A stretch of DNA of 64,000 bases. It comes from Streptomyces sp. NBC_01275 (GTDB lineage: Bacteria > Actinomycetota > Actinomycetes > Streptomycetales > Streptomycetaceae). The stretch spans positions 8,494,001-8,558,000 of the forward strand of contig NZ_JAPEOZ010000001.1 of assembly GCF_026340655.1 (NCBI RefSeq), written 5' to 3'. Under the pieces are notes generated by a model. That model was not told where the DNA came from. It made no database searches and saw only the letters and a list, made by a program, of their open reading frames with translations. The translations under genes and the position numbers were made by a program. Every line of letters starts with the position of its first letter. The stretch's first letter is position 1. Below, in pieces: positions 43,721-52,259 of the stretch.

Positions 43721-45001
43721 TCAGGCGACCGACGCTTGGGGGGCGGACTGGGCGGACTGGGCGGACTGGGCGGTGGTGGTCGTGGGCTCGATGGCTTCGA
43801 GCGCGGCCGTCAGGACGTCGTGGTCGACCTCGGTGAGGAGCCGGCCGCGGACGACATGGGGGCGTCCGAGGTCGCCGAGCAGCACCATGCGGGCCGGTCC
43901 GGAGTGCGGGGCGGGCACCGCGCCCTGGCTCGCGCCGCCGCGCCGCAGCACGGCGGCGACGTCGGCGGCGGTCAGCGGCGCGGGCAGCTCACGCGGGGCT
44001 CCCCAGCGCTCCAGCAGCTCGTGATGGGCGCGTTCCGCGCCCGGCGTGAGCACACCGAGCAGCACGGCGACCCGAGCGGCGACGAGCAGCCCGAGAGCGA
44101 GGGCGTCGCCGGGGTGCAGTCGGGGGGCGGGAGCGGGGCCGGGGGCCGTGGCGCGGTGCGCGAGGGCCCGGCGGCGGGCGGTCGGGGCGCCCGCGCCCGG
44201 CAGTCGCCGGGCGATGGGCAGGGGCCTGTCCGTCGTGGGGCGGGGCCCGGTCAGGGCGAGCAGCGCCGTGGCGACCGTACGGCCGTAGTGCAGGGCCTGG
44301 GCCGGTCCGCGCTCGTCCGGGTCGTACGCCGTGAGGGTGGCCCGGATGTCGGCGCTGAGGGCGATGGCGCGGGCCATCAGCCGGGGGTCGTACCCCGTCC
44401 GGTCGGGCCGGAGCAGGTCGCCGACCGAGGTGCGGAAGGCGGGGCTGACGGCCAGCACGTTGCGCACCAGCGCCGCGAGTCCCGGGCGCAGCTCGTCCGG
44501 CGGCAGGGTGCGCAGCAGGTCCAGGTGCGTCCAGACCAGCGCGGGCACGAAGCCCGGCGCGGACGGGTGCGCGGCGCTCAGCGCGGTGTCGGTCATCGCG
44601 CTCGGCGTACTGGGCGCGACGATCAGGCGGGTGCCGTGCCCGGCGCGCCGGCCGCGGGCGGCGAGGCCGGCCGCGTGCTGGATGACCCGGGTGCCGCCGA
44701 GCGCGACGACCACGGTGCCGGGTACGAGGGGCCGGTCGGCCTCGGGGTCGGGCGCGCCGGATGTCAGGGTGAGCCGGCGGACAGGGGCGAGGGTGGTCAG
44801 CAGGGCTGTCAGTCGGGCGGTGTGGGCCTCCGGCAGTCCCGTCGGGGTGACGAGCAGGAAGGCGTCCGGGGCCAGCTCCGCCGCGGCCGGCGTCAGGGTG
44901 CGCCAGCCGTCGTGGCCGCCGCGGATGAGCACGGGACGGCGGATGCCGCCGGCCACGACCGCGCGGTCGAGGGAGAGGGTGGGGTGGTGCCTGGACATCA
45001 T
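43721..45001 (-). CDS. Degenerate sugar-phosphate cyclase homologue (probable pseudoenzyme)
   Basis: The 426-residue protein shares the domain plan of the neighbouring cyclase: VVVALGGTRVIQHAAG (about 97-111) for GGG-x3-D, VAPSTPSAMTDTAL for the VPTTLIGLVDA loop, GLAALVRNVL, LHYGRTVATALL and LHPGDALALGLL. All three metal ligands appear lost (Glu to Ala177, His to Arg241, His to Pro297), as does the NAD-binding aspartate. It heads the operon, so it was probably kept as a partner, regulator or repurposed protein. Its C-terminus is a Gln-Ser-Ala repeat. Confidence 0.75.
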   Translation of the reverse strand: MMSRHHPTLSLDRAVVAGGIRRPVLIRGGHDGWRTLTPAAAELAPDAFLLVTPTGLPEAHTARLTALLTTLAPVRRLTLTSGAPDPEADRPLVPGTVVVALGGTRVIQHAAGLAARGRRAGHGTRLIVAPSTPSAMTDTALSAAHPSAPGFVPALVWTHLDLLRTLPPDELRPGLAALVRNVLAVSPAFRTSVGDLLRPDRTGYDPRLMARAIALSADIRATLTAYDPDERGPAQALHYGRTVATALLALTGPRPTTDRPLPIARRLPGAGAPTARRRALAHRATAPGPAPAPRLHPGDALALGLLVAARVAVLLGVLTPGAERAHHELLERWGAPRELPAPLTAADVAAVLRRGGASQGAVPAPHSGPARMVLLGDLGRPHVVRGRLLTEVDHDVLTAALEAIEPTTTTAQSAQSAQSAPQASVA

Positions 45002-45276
45002 GTGGAGCCTCGGAGGGTCGTCTCGGAATCTCGCCCTCCAAAGCTCCGCCGCCCGACGTCCCGGCCGCCTGAGGCGAGCGCCCCCTCACCGACCCGGCCC
45101 GGCCCCACGGCTCCCGCGGGACCGGGGCCCCGCGGGACGGGCACGGCGGTCGGGGTCGGCGTAAGGGGTCGTTCGGGGGCGGGGTCGGGACCGTCACCGG
45201 GACCGGGGCCGGGGCCTGGACCGGGGCCGGGCCGGGGCGGTGTCCGAGGCGTCGGCGTGTCCACGGGCACGACAAA
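45002..45276. other. Upstream region of the cyclitol operon
   Basis: No gene is supported. The stretch at about 45175-45240 is a low-complexity run of GGGGCCGG-type units. The operon promoter presumably lies here, but no clear -35/-10 pair stands out. Confidence 0.4.
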
Positions 45277-45305
45277 GGCTCCCGTAGGGGATGCCTACGG
45301 GAGCC
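45277..45305 (-). terminator. Strong terminator separating the TetR gene from the cyclitol operon
   Basis: GGCTCCCGTAGG (45277-45288) pairs perfectly with CCTACGGGAGCC (45294-45305) around a five-base loop. On the minus strand it is followed by TTTGT. It should stop the TetR transcript before the cyclase operon. Confidence 0.88.
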
Positions 45306-45317
45306 CTGATGATGTCG

Positions 45318-45352
45318 TCGTGGGTCGTGGGTCGTGGGTCGTGGGTCGTGGG
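45318..45352. repeat. Five tandem copies of a 7-bp unit
   Basis: TCGTGGG is repeated five times between the terminator and the end of the TetR gene. Confidence 0.9.
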
Positions 45353-45402
45353 TCGGCGGTCGGGCCGCGCGGCCGGGACTGGCCTGTGTCAGATCTGCAC
45401 GG

Positions 45403-46266
45403 TCAGCCCTTGGCGTGCGGTGCGCCGGCCGACGCCGACTTGGCCGCGCTGCTCCTCGACGACGTCGTCCTGCGCGCGGTGGCCGCCTTCTTGGCCGGCG
45501 GCTTGGCGGGCGTCCGGGCGGGAGTCCGCTTCGCGGAGGCGGCCGAGGGCTCCGCCTCGGGGGTCTCCTCGGCCGTGCTCCCGGCCGTGTCCCGGGGCAG
45601 TCCGCCGCCGATGCCGCCGAGGCAGAACGCCCACACCTCCTCCGCCGAGATCGGCGAGGGATGCGCGCCGACCGGCGCCGAGGGAGCCCGTGCGGTGAAC
45701 ATCGCCGTCTGCATGATCAGGGAGGCGGTGCGGCGCGGCTTGGGCGAGACGGCCTGGCCCGCCGCCACGGCCGCCTCCACCAGCTCGGTGAAGAAGCCGA
45801 GCAGCGGCAGATGCGCGCTGGCCACCTGGTCGGGGTGGCTGACGAGCAGCTGGATGGCGAAGTCGGTGAACAGCGGGGACTGCGCGCCCGACTTGGGCTC
45901 GGAGGAGTGGTAGAGCAGTTCGACCGCGATCTTCAGCTGCTCCAGCGGGTCGCGGCCGCCCGCGGCGGCCGCGCGGATGTCGACGGCCGACCGGGACAGC
46001 GCGTCCTCGAACAGGGCGAGCAGCAGCTCGTGCTTGCCGTCGAAGTGCTGGTAGAAGCTGCGCAGCGACTGGCGGGAGCGCTCCACGACCTCCTGCACGG
46101 TGAAGTCGGTGGTGCCCTTGTCGGCGATCAGCTCCTGGGCCGCGTCCAGGAATCGCTGCACGCGTTGCTCGGCGCGGAGCTTCGCGGCGCGGGTGGATCG
46201 CTCGACGGCGCGCTGCCGCCAGGCGGGCTCGGGTGTCTCGACCGGTTCTACGGGGACGGCACTCAT
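45403..46266 (-). CDS. TetR-family regulator with a histone H1-like C-terminal tail
   Basis: The 287-residue protein has an HTH at about 40-85 (TTDFTVQEVVERSRQSLRSF, then YQHFDGKHELL) and a helical ligand domain to about residue 220. The last 45 residues are Lys/Ala/Pro/Arg-rich (AKRTPARTPAKPPAKKAATA), which resembles DNA-compacting tails. It is divergent from the island B dehydrogenase pair; the gap holds a perfect GAGAAT-N3-ATTCTC palindrome. It is the best candidate for the regulator of both catabolic islands. Confidence 0.9.
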   Translation of the reverse strand: MSAVPVEPVETPEPAWRQRAVERSTRAAKLRAEQRVQRFLDAAQELIADKGTTDFTVQEVVERSRQSLRSFYQHFDGKHELLLALFEDALSRSAVDIRAAAAGGRDPLEQLKIAVELLYHSSEPKSGAQSPLFTDFAIQLLVSHPDQVASAHLPLLGFFTELVEAAVAAGQAVSPKPRRTASLIMQTAMFTARAPSAPVGAHPSPISAEEVWAFCLGGIGGGLPRDTAGSTAEETPEAEPSAASAKRTPARTPAKPPAKKAATARRTTSSRSSAAKSASAGAPHAKG

Positions 46267-46356
46267 GAGCAGAACGGTACTCCACGCATGTGAAAAGAGA
46301 GGGCACTCCCCCTACCGAATCCCCCTCCCTCAGAAACAAGACTCTTACTTCCGACT

Positions 46357-46377
46357 GGCGAGAATGTTATTCTCGCC
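46357..46377. promoter_or_regulatory. GGCGAGAAT-GTT-ATTCTCGCC palindrome (shared operator, copy 2)
   Basis: This nine-base perfect inverted repeat lies 30 bases before the first island B gene and about 90 bases from the TetR start. Its core equals the palindrome at 22057. It is a typical position for an autoregulated TetR operator. Confidence 0.8.
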
Positions 46378-46406
46378 CGGCTATCGCGAGAGGGCGGAGG
46401 CCGGAC

Positions 46407-47261
46407 GTGGAGTTCGAACTCGACGAGGAGCAGCGGCTGCTGCGGCGCACGGTGCGCGAGACGGTCGCCAAGGTGCGCGGCCGGCCCGAGCGGCAGCAGT
46501 GGGACACCTATCTGAAGCTCGGCTGGCTGGAGGCGCCCCCGCTCGAACTCGCCCTCATCCTCGAGGAGTTGGGATACGCGGCCGACCCGACCCCGTTCCT
46601 GGCGACCGCCACCTGGTTCGCCCCGCTGGCCGGCCGCCTGCCCGGCGGCAGCGGCACCGCGGTCTTCGACGGCGCAGGCCGCTACGTCCTCGACGCCGAC
46701 CGCGCCGACGAGGTCGCCCTGCTCACCCCCGGCGGGGTCGCCGTCGTACGCGGCGCCGACCTGGCCGCCGAGCGGGTCCCCGTCCTCGACCCCCAGCTGC
46801 ACGTGGCCCACGTCGACGCCCCCGGCGAACTCGTCGCGGGCGTGCCCGACCTGGCGCTCGTCGGACTCGCCGCCACCGCCGTGGGCGCCTGTCGCCGGAT
46901 CCTCGACCTCGTGCTCGCGCATGTGAGGCAGCGGGTGCAGTTCGGCAAGCCGCTGGGCTCCTTCCAGGCCGTCAAGCACAAGGCCGCCGACATGCAGGTG
47001 GCCATCGAACGGGCCCGGGTGCTCACCCACTTCGCGGCGCTGACGATCGCCGAGGACGACTCGCGCCGCGCGGACGCCGCGCACATGGCCAAGGCCGCCG
47101 CGGGGGAGTGCCAGCGCCTGGTCTTCCGGCACGGTCTGCAGCTCTTCGGCGCGATGGGCTTCACCTGGGAGAACGAGCTGCAGTTCCACCTCAAGCGCGC
47201 CCAGGCCTGCGATCTGCTGCTCGGCGCAGCGCCCGTCCACCGGAAGGCGTTGCTCGCATGA
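46407..47261 (+). CDS. Acyl-CoA dehydrogenase, short partner of a pair
   Basis: The 284-residue protein has an acyl-CoA dehydrogenase N-terminus (FELDEEQRLLRRTVRETVAK) and C-terminal domain (QRVQFGKPLGSFQAVKHKAADMQVA, LQLFGAMGFTWENELQFHLKRA). The middle beta-domain is reduced, without the TEPGAGSD motif. This fits the smaller subunit of a heteromeric enzyme. The GTG at 46407 has GGAGG six bases upstream. Confidence 0.87.
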   Translation: MEFELDEEQRLLRRTVRETVAKVRGRPERQQWDTYLKLGWLEAPPLELALILEELGYAADPTPFLATATWFAPLAGRLPGGSGTAVFDGAGRYVLDADRADEVALLTPGGVAVVRGADLAAERVPVLDPQLHVAHVDAPGELVAGVPDLALVGLAATAVGACRRILDLVLAHVRQRVQFGKPLGSFQAVKHKAADMQVAIERARVLTHFAALTIAEDDSRRADAAHMAKAAAGECQRLVFRHGLQLFGAMGFTWENELQFHLKRAQACDLLLGAAPVHRKALLA

Positions 47262-48430
47262 TGAAGCTCGCCGACGACCCCCAGGTCATCGCCTTTCGCG
47301 CCGAGTTCGCCGCGTTCCTCGACGCCCGGCTGCCCGCCGAGGCCGAGGCCCGCGTGCGCTCCCGCTCCAGCGCCGACGTCCCGGACTGGGCCCGCCGCTG
47401 GCAGCGCACCCTCTTCGAGCACGGCTGGCTGCTGCCCGGACAGCCGCCCGAGTACGGCGGCCGCGACGCGAGCCTGCCCCAACAGCTCGCCCATCTCGAG
47501 GAGTTGGCCCACCGCCGGATCTACCACAGCTTCAACCCGCAGGGCCTGGGCATCATCGCCGCCTCCCTCCTCACCTTCGGCAGCCAGGAGCAGAAGTCCC
47601 GCTGGGCCGTGCCGATCCTGCGCGCCGAGCTCACCGCCGCGCTCGGCATGAGCGAGCCGGAGGCGGGCTCCGACCTCGCCTCCCTGCGCACCCGCGCCGT
47701 ACTGAAGGAGGACCCCGCGGGCGACTTCTTCCTCGTCGACGGCCAGAAGATCTGGACCTCCGGCGCCCATGACGCCGACGTCCTGCTCGCCTTCGTGCGC
47801 ACCGACCCGGACGCCCCCAGGCACCGCGGGATCAGCGCCCTGTTGATCCCCACGGACGCCGAGGGCGTGGTCCGCCGTCCCTTCGGCTCGATCGCCGCCG
47901 AGGACGACCTCGACTTCAACGAGGTGTTCTTCACCGACGTCCGCGTGCCGCGCGAGAACCTCGTCGGCCCCCTGCACGAGGGCTGGCGGGTGGCCCACGG
48001 CTCCCTCGGCCATGAACGCACGCTGCTCTGGCTGTCGTACGCCGAACGGCTGGAGGACCTGGTGCGCGACGCGGCCGACGCGGGCGGCGACCAGGAGTGG
48101 TACGCCACGCTGCGGATGGACCTCCAGGCGCTGCGCCTGCTCGGGTACCGCCAGCTGGGCCCGGACCGGGACCCCGCCGAGATCTCCGTGCTGAAGCTGC
48201 TGGGCTCCGAGGCCGTCCAGTCCGCCGCCCTGCACGCCCTGGAGGCCCGGGGCGCCGACGCCCTGCCGCATCCGGCGCCGACCGGGCCGTACCACCACAT
48301 GAACAACGAGGCGTTCGTCTCCAGCTGGTTCGAGCGGTACGCGCGCAGTTTCGCCGGCACCATCGCCGGCGGCACCAGCGAGATCCAGCGCAACATCATC
48401 GCCGAACGCCTCCTCGGCCTGCCGCGCTGA
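47258..48430 (+). CDS. Acyl-CoA dehydrogenase, large partner of the pair
   Basis: The 390-residue protein has GMSEPEAGSDLASLRT near residue 130, GQKIWTSGAHDADV near 160 and the closing GGTSEIQRNIIAERLLGLP. The start ATGATG overlaps the partner's stop. The pair parallels the one at 19023-21196 and the ChsE-type pairs of steroid side-chain catabolism. Confidence 0.92.
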   Translation: MMKLADDPQVIAFRAEFAAFLDARLPAEAEARVRSRSSADVPDWARRWQRTLFEHGWLLPGQPPEYGGRDASLPQQLAHLEELAHRRIYHSFNPQGLGIIAASLLTFGSQEQKSRWAVPILRAELTAALGMSEPEAGSDLASLRTRAVLKEDPAGDFFLVDGQKIWTSGAHDADVLLAFVRTDPDAPRHRGISALLIPTDAEGVVRRPFGSIAAEDDLDFNEVFFTDVRVPRENLVGPLHEGWRVAHGSLGHERTLLWLSYAERLEDLVRDAADAGGDQEWYATLRMDLQALRLLGYRQLGPDRDPAEISVLKLLGSEAVQSAALHALEARGADALPHPAPTGPYHHMNNEAFVSSWFERYARSFAGTIAGGTSEIQRNIIAERLLGLPR

Positions 48431-48448
48431 CCACCCGTGAGGAGCCGC

Positions 48449-49240
48449 ATGGACCAGATCCTGTACACAGCCGAGGACGGCATCGCGACCGTCACCCTCA
48501 ACCGGCCCGAGGCCGCCAACGCCCAGACCATGGCCCTCCTCGACGACCTCGACGCGGCCTTCACCCGCGCCGCCCGCGACGAGGAGGTGCGGGTGGTCGT
48601 CCTACGGGCCAACGGCCGCCACTTCTCCGCCGGCCACGACCTCAAGGACCGCTGGCCCGGCCCCGCCGAGATCACCCTGGAGTGGATCTACGACGCCGAG
48701 ACGCGCCGCTATCTGGAGTACGCGCTGAAGTGGCGCAACCTCCCCAAGCCCACCGTCGCCGCCGTCCAGGGCAAGTGCATCGCCGCCGGACTCATGCTGT
48801 GCTGGCCCTGCGACCTGATCGTCGCCGCCGAGAACGCGGAGTTCTCCGACCCGGTGGTCCACATGGGCATCGGAGGCGTCGAGTACCACGGCCACACCTG
48901 GGAGTTGGGCCCCCGCAAGGCCAAGGAGATCCTTTTCACCGGCCGGGCGCTCACCGCCCGCGAGGCCGAACACGTCGGCATGGTCAACCGGGTCGTCCCG
49001 CTCGACGAACTCGACACCGCCGTACGCGAGTTGGCCGAGCGCATCGCCCGGATGCCGCCCTTCGGACTGCGCCAGGCCAAGCGGGCCGTCAACCAGACCC
49101 TCGACGTCCAGGGCTTCTACGCCGCCCTCCAGGCCGTCTTCGACGTCCACCAGACCGGCCACGGCAACGCGCTCAGCGTGTCCGGCTACCCGATCCTGAC
49201 CCAGCTGGACGAGATGAAGAAGCACGTCGAGCAGGCCTGA
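48449..49240 (+). CDS. Enoyl-CoA hydratase/isomerase family protein
   Basis: The 263-residue crotonase-fold protein has GRHFSAGHDLKDRWPG near residue 55 and VQGKCIAAGLMLCWPCDLIVA near 105. The downstream acidic position reads HMGIGGVEYHGHTWELG. This variant pattern occurs in hydratases of branched or aromatic acyl-CoAs. The ATG has GAGGAG upstream, 18 bases after the dehydrogenase stop. Confidence 0.9.
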   Translation: MDQILYTAEDGIATVTLNRPEAANAQTMALLDDLDAAFTRAARDEEVRVVVLRANGRHFSAGHDLKDRWPGPAEITLEWIYDAETRRYLEYALKWRNLPKPTVAAVQGKCIAAGLMLCWPCDLIVAAENAEFSDPVVHMGIGGVEYHGHTWELGPRKAKEILFTGRALTAREAEHVGMVNRVVPLDELDTAVRELAERIARMPPFGLRQAKRAVNQTLDVQGFYAALQAVFDVHQTGHGNALSVSGYPILTQLDEMKKHVEQA

Positions 49241-49295
49241 GAAGGGCAGCCGGACTCGCCGTCCCCGGATGTCGCCGTCCTGGCACGCCGCCCTC

Positions 49296-50927
49296 CTAGG
49301 ACGCCCGCCAGAGCGTCATGTCCGCGGACAGGAAGCTGATTCCGGGGGTGTCCCACAGGGCGGTCGACTTCACCTGGACCACGAGCAGCGCGATGTCTCC
49401 GGCGGGGTCCTTGACGCAGATCTCGCTGCCGGCCGCCGCCGCGGCCAGGGGGAGGCTGTGTTCCTTGGAGCCGGTGAGGACGACACGGCAGGTGTCGAGG
49501 GTGGCTCCCGGCCTGTCGCTGTACACCATGCCGATCACGCTGGTGTCGCTCTCCAGCGTGCAGCCGGCCGTCTTGCAGACGAAGCGGAGGTCCCCCTTTC
49601 GGTCCTTGCGCTCGTCCGGATCGTCGATGTCCACCGAGTTCTTCTCGTCCAGCCACGTCTGGGGGTACGCCTCGGGTTGCGACGTCCCCGGCGCGGTCGA
49701 GGACGGCTGAGCCGACGTCGACGTCCGGCTGTCCGCCCCCACGTCCGTCTCGGCCCCCGCCTCCGTCCCGGCCCCCGGCGTCGCTGTGGACCCGGACCCC
49801 GACGCGGACGACGATGACGACGCCGACGACCCGGCCGCGTCCCGGTCGCCCGACCCGTCCGCCGCGTCCATGACCATCCACGTCAACCCGGCCAGCAGCA
49901 GAGCGAGCGCGGTCGCGGCCGCCGTGATCAGCGCGGCACGTCTTCGGCGCGAGCGCCGCTGCTCCGGCGCCGCCGGATGCGGTCGCGTGACCACCGGCAG
50001 CGTGTGCACCGGAGTGGGGTCGGGGACCGGAGAGGGCACCATGACCTGCGGCCCCATGACCTCCCGCCAGACGGCCGGTCCCGCCCCCGCGTCGGCGTCC
50101 CGGCCCAGCCGCTGCCGGCACCACTCGACGACCTCCGCCGGGGTGGCCCGGTCCTGGGGATCGGCGGCCAGGCACCGGGCGATCAGCGGCCGCAGCTGCG
50201 CGGGCAGCGCGGACAGGTCGGGTGCGTCGTGCACGATCCGGTACAGCACGCTGACCGCGGAGCCCTCCCCGTACAGCGGCTTGCCCAGCGCCGCGAACGC
50301 CGCCGTCTGGCCCAGCGCGAAGACGTCGGTCGCCGCCGTGACCTCACCGGCGGTCGCCTGCTCGGGCGCCATGTACTGGGGCGTGCCGACGGCGGCCCCC
50401 GTGGCGGTGTGCGAGGTGACGTCGGAGGCCAGCGAGATGCCGAAGTCGATCACCCGCGGGCCGTCGGCGGCCAGCAGCACGTTCGACGGCTTCAGGTCCC
50501 GGTGCACGATCCCGGCACCGTGGATGGCCTGGAGCGCCTCGGCCACCCCCGCCATCAGCCACAGCACCGCCGGCGTCGGCAGCGGGCCGCGCCGGTGGAC
50601 GGCCTCCGCCAGGGAGGGCCCGGGCACGTACAGCGTGGCCAGCCAGGGCGGTACGCCGGCCGCGTCGGCGTCGATCAGCTCGGCGGTGTACGCGCCCCGG
50701 ACCCGCCGGGCCGCCTCCACCTCCCGGCGGAACCGCCGCACGAAGTCCGGGTCGTCGGCCAGTTCCGGCCGCACCACCTTGATCGCCACCGGCCGCCCGC
50801 CCTGGGTGTGCGACAGATAGACCCGGCCCATGCCCCCCGCGCCCAGCCGGGCCGCCAGACGGTAACCGGCCACCAGAGGCGGATCGTCCGCCTGGAGTGG
50901 CTGGAACGCCTCAGTCACCTCGGTCAT
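49296..50927 (-). CDS. Hanks-type Ser/Thr protein kinase with extracellular domain
   Basis: The 543-residue protein has a complete kinase domain: the loop LGAGGMGRVYL (29-39), the lysine in VAIKVV, VHRDLKPSNV near 140, VIDFGIS near 160 and GTPQYMAPEQ. One TM helix lies near 333-355, then a Ser/Thr/Pro linker and an outer domain of about 140 residues with three or four cysteines. The long GGGGGAAG before the ATG is a good ribosome site. Targets are unknown. A palindrome lies just upstream. Confidence 0.95.
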   Translation of the reverse strand: MTEVTEAFQPLQADDPPLVAGYRLAARLGAGGMGRVYLSHTQGGRPVAIKVVRPELADDPDFVRRFRREVEAARRVRGAYTAELIDADAAGVPPWLATLYVPGPSLAEAVHRRGPLPTPAVLWLMAGVAEALQAIHGAGIVHRDLKPSNVLLAADGPRVIDFGISLASDVTSHTATGAAVGTPQYMAPEQATAGEVTAATDVFALGQTAAFAALGKPLYGEGSAVSVLYRIVHDAPDLSALPAQLRPLIARCLAADPQDRATPAEVVEWCRQRLGRDADAGAGPAVWREVMGPQVMVPSPVPDPTPVHTLPVVTRPHPAAPEQRRSRRRRAALITAAATALALLLAGLTWMVMDAADGSGDRDAAGSSASSSSSASGSGSTATPGAGTEAGAETDVGADSRTSTSAQPSSTAPGTSQPEAYPQTWLDEKNSVDIDDPDERKDRKGDLRFVCKTAGCTLESDTSVIGMVYSDRPGATLDTCRVVLTGSKEHSLPLAAAAAGSEICVKDPAGDIALLVVQVKSTALWDTPGISFLSADMTLWRAS

Positions 50928-50949
50928 CGGTCTGCTTCCCCCGTTCTAC

Positions 50950-50971
50950 TGGTCAACCGACGAGTTGACCA
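50950..50971. promoter_or_regulatory. Perfect 22-bp palindrome TGGTCAAC-N6-GTTGACCA
   Basis: It lies in the 55-base gap between the AhpD-like gene and the kinase gene, 23 bases before the kinase ATG. It could be an operator for the kinase or a hairpin reducing read-through from the TauD operon. Confidence 0.65.
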
Positions 50972-50982
50972 ACGGCAGCAGC

Positions 50983-51513
50983 CTAAGCGAACCCCCCCTC
51001 GTCCAGACCGTCGTCGAGACCCTCGTCCAGCTCCAGTTCGAAGGTGTTGAATGCCATCGCCAGCAGTCCGTAGGCCCCGACCGTGAAGACGAGGTCCATC
51101 AGCTGGTGCTCGTCCAGCTCCTTCGCCAGTTCCTCGTACGTCGTGTCCGAGAGCGTGGAGGCGGCGTCCAGTTCGTCGACGGCACGGTTCAGCAGGGTGC
51201 CCACGCCGGCCCGGACTTCCGCCAACTCCTCTTCGGTCACTCCTGCCTGACGTCCCATCAGCACATGCTGCGCCCACTCGTAGCCGCACCGCCGCCGCCA
51301 GGCGACCCGCAGGACGACCAGCTCTCGCGTCTTCGGCGGCAGCGAACTACGCATCAGCAGGTGGGTGTTGAAGGTGAGGAACGCCTTCGCGAGCCTCGGG
51401 TGGCGCACCAGCAGCCCGAGGGCGTTGGACGGGGGCACCCGGCGTCCGCCCGTGAGCGGCTTCAGCGCCTCGGCGTCCCACTCCTCGTACGGAACGGGCG
51501 GCAGCCTGGTCAT
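50983..51513 (-). CDS. Carboxymuconolactone decarboxylase/AhpD-family protein
   Basis: The 176-residue all-helical protein has the family core LPPKTRELVVLRVAWRRRC followed by GYEWAQHVLMG (Cys76, His83). The second cysteine of the AhpD CxxC is absent, so it is not a peroxidase of that type. The ATG overlaps the SDR stop (ATGA). It may decarboxylate or isomerise a ring product in the TauD-SDR operon. Confidence 0.85.
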   Translation of the reverse strand: MTRLPPVPYEEWDAEALKPLTGGRRVPPSNALGLLVRHPRLAKAFLTFNTHLLMRSSLPPKTRELVVLRVAWRRRCGYEWAQHVLMGRQAGVTEEELAEVRAGVGTLLNRAVDELDAASTLSDTTYEELAKELDEHQLMDLVFTVGAYGLLAMAFNTFELELDEGLDDGLDEGGFA

Positions 51514-52259
51514 GTGTTGCGGCCCCCGTTCACGCCCAGGATCTGGCCGGTGATGTAGCCGGCCTCCTCCGACGCGAGGAAGGCGCAGGCGGCCGCGATG
51601 TCCTCGGGCAGCCCGACCCGGCGTACCGGAGTGCGGGCGATGTGGTCCTCGATGGAGCCGCCGAGCCGCTGCTCCTGTTCGGCGGTGCGCAGCATCGGGG
51701 TGTCGACGAAGCCCGGCGGGATCGCGTTGACCGTGATGCCGCGCGGGCCCAGCTCCAGCGCGAGGGACTTGGTGAGCCCGTTCACCGCGGACTTGGCGGC
51801 GACGTAGTGGGCCATGAACGGCTGGCCGGAGTGCGTGCTGGAGGAGGAGATGTTGACGATCCGGCCCCAGTGGGCCTCCCACATGTCCGGCAGGGCGGAC
51901 TGCACGCAGTGGAAGACGCCGTTGAGGTTGATGTCGACGACCCGCTGCCACTCCGCGAAGGACAGCGCGCCGAAGCGCGTGAAGCCGTCCTTGCCCGCCG
52001 CGTTGACCAGTACCGACACCGGTCCGAGGCGCTCGCGCACCGCGTCCATCGCCTTGTCGACCTGCGCCCGGTCGGTGACGTCGACGGTGAGGCCGTAGCC
52101 CTCCTCGGTGGGCGCGATGTCGAGGACGGCGACCTTCAGGCCGTCCGCGGCGAGCCGTCGGGCGATGGCCCGGCCGATGCCGGAGGCGCCGCCGGTGACC
52201 ACCGCGGTCCTGGCCGTCGTCGCCCCGGCTGCGGCTGTGGCTTCGGTGGCCGGGCTCAT
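51510..52259 (-). CDS. SDR-family oxidoreductase
   Basis: The 249-residue protein has VTGGASGIGRA (about 20-30), LVNAAGKDG in place of NNAG, the serine in NISSSSTH, the catalytic MAHYVAAKSAV and GQILGVNGG. The ATG overlaps the dioxygenase stop (ATGA). Between TauD-type and AhpD-type proteins it probably oxidises the hydroxylated product. Confidence 0.92.
   Translation of the reverse strand: MSPATEATAAAGATTARTAVVTGGASGIGRAIARRLAADGLKVAVLDIAPTEEGYGLTVDVTDRAQVDKAMDAVRERLGPVSVLVNAAGKDGFTRFGALSFAEWQRVVDINLNGVFHCVQSALPDMWEAHWGRIVNISSSSTHSGQPFMAHYVAAKSAVNGLTKSLALELGPRGITVNAIPPGFVDTPMLRTAEQEQRLGGSIEDHIARTPVRRVGLPEDIAAACAFLASEEAGYITGQILGVNGGRNT

Noticed and set aside
45175..45240. A coding region in the GC-rich stretch before the cyclase gene
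   Set aside because: Open frames exist but encode only Pro/Gly/Arg runs from GGGGCCGG repeats, with no ribosome site.
46357..46377. KstR or KstR2 steroid-regulator binding site
   Set aside because: The palindrome GAGAAT-N3-ATTCTC does not match the published KstR or KstR2 motifs as I remember them, so steroid control is not claimed from the site.
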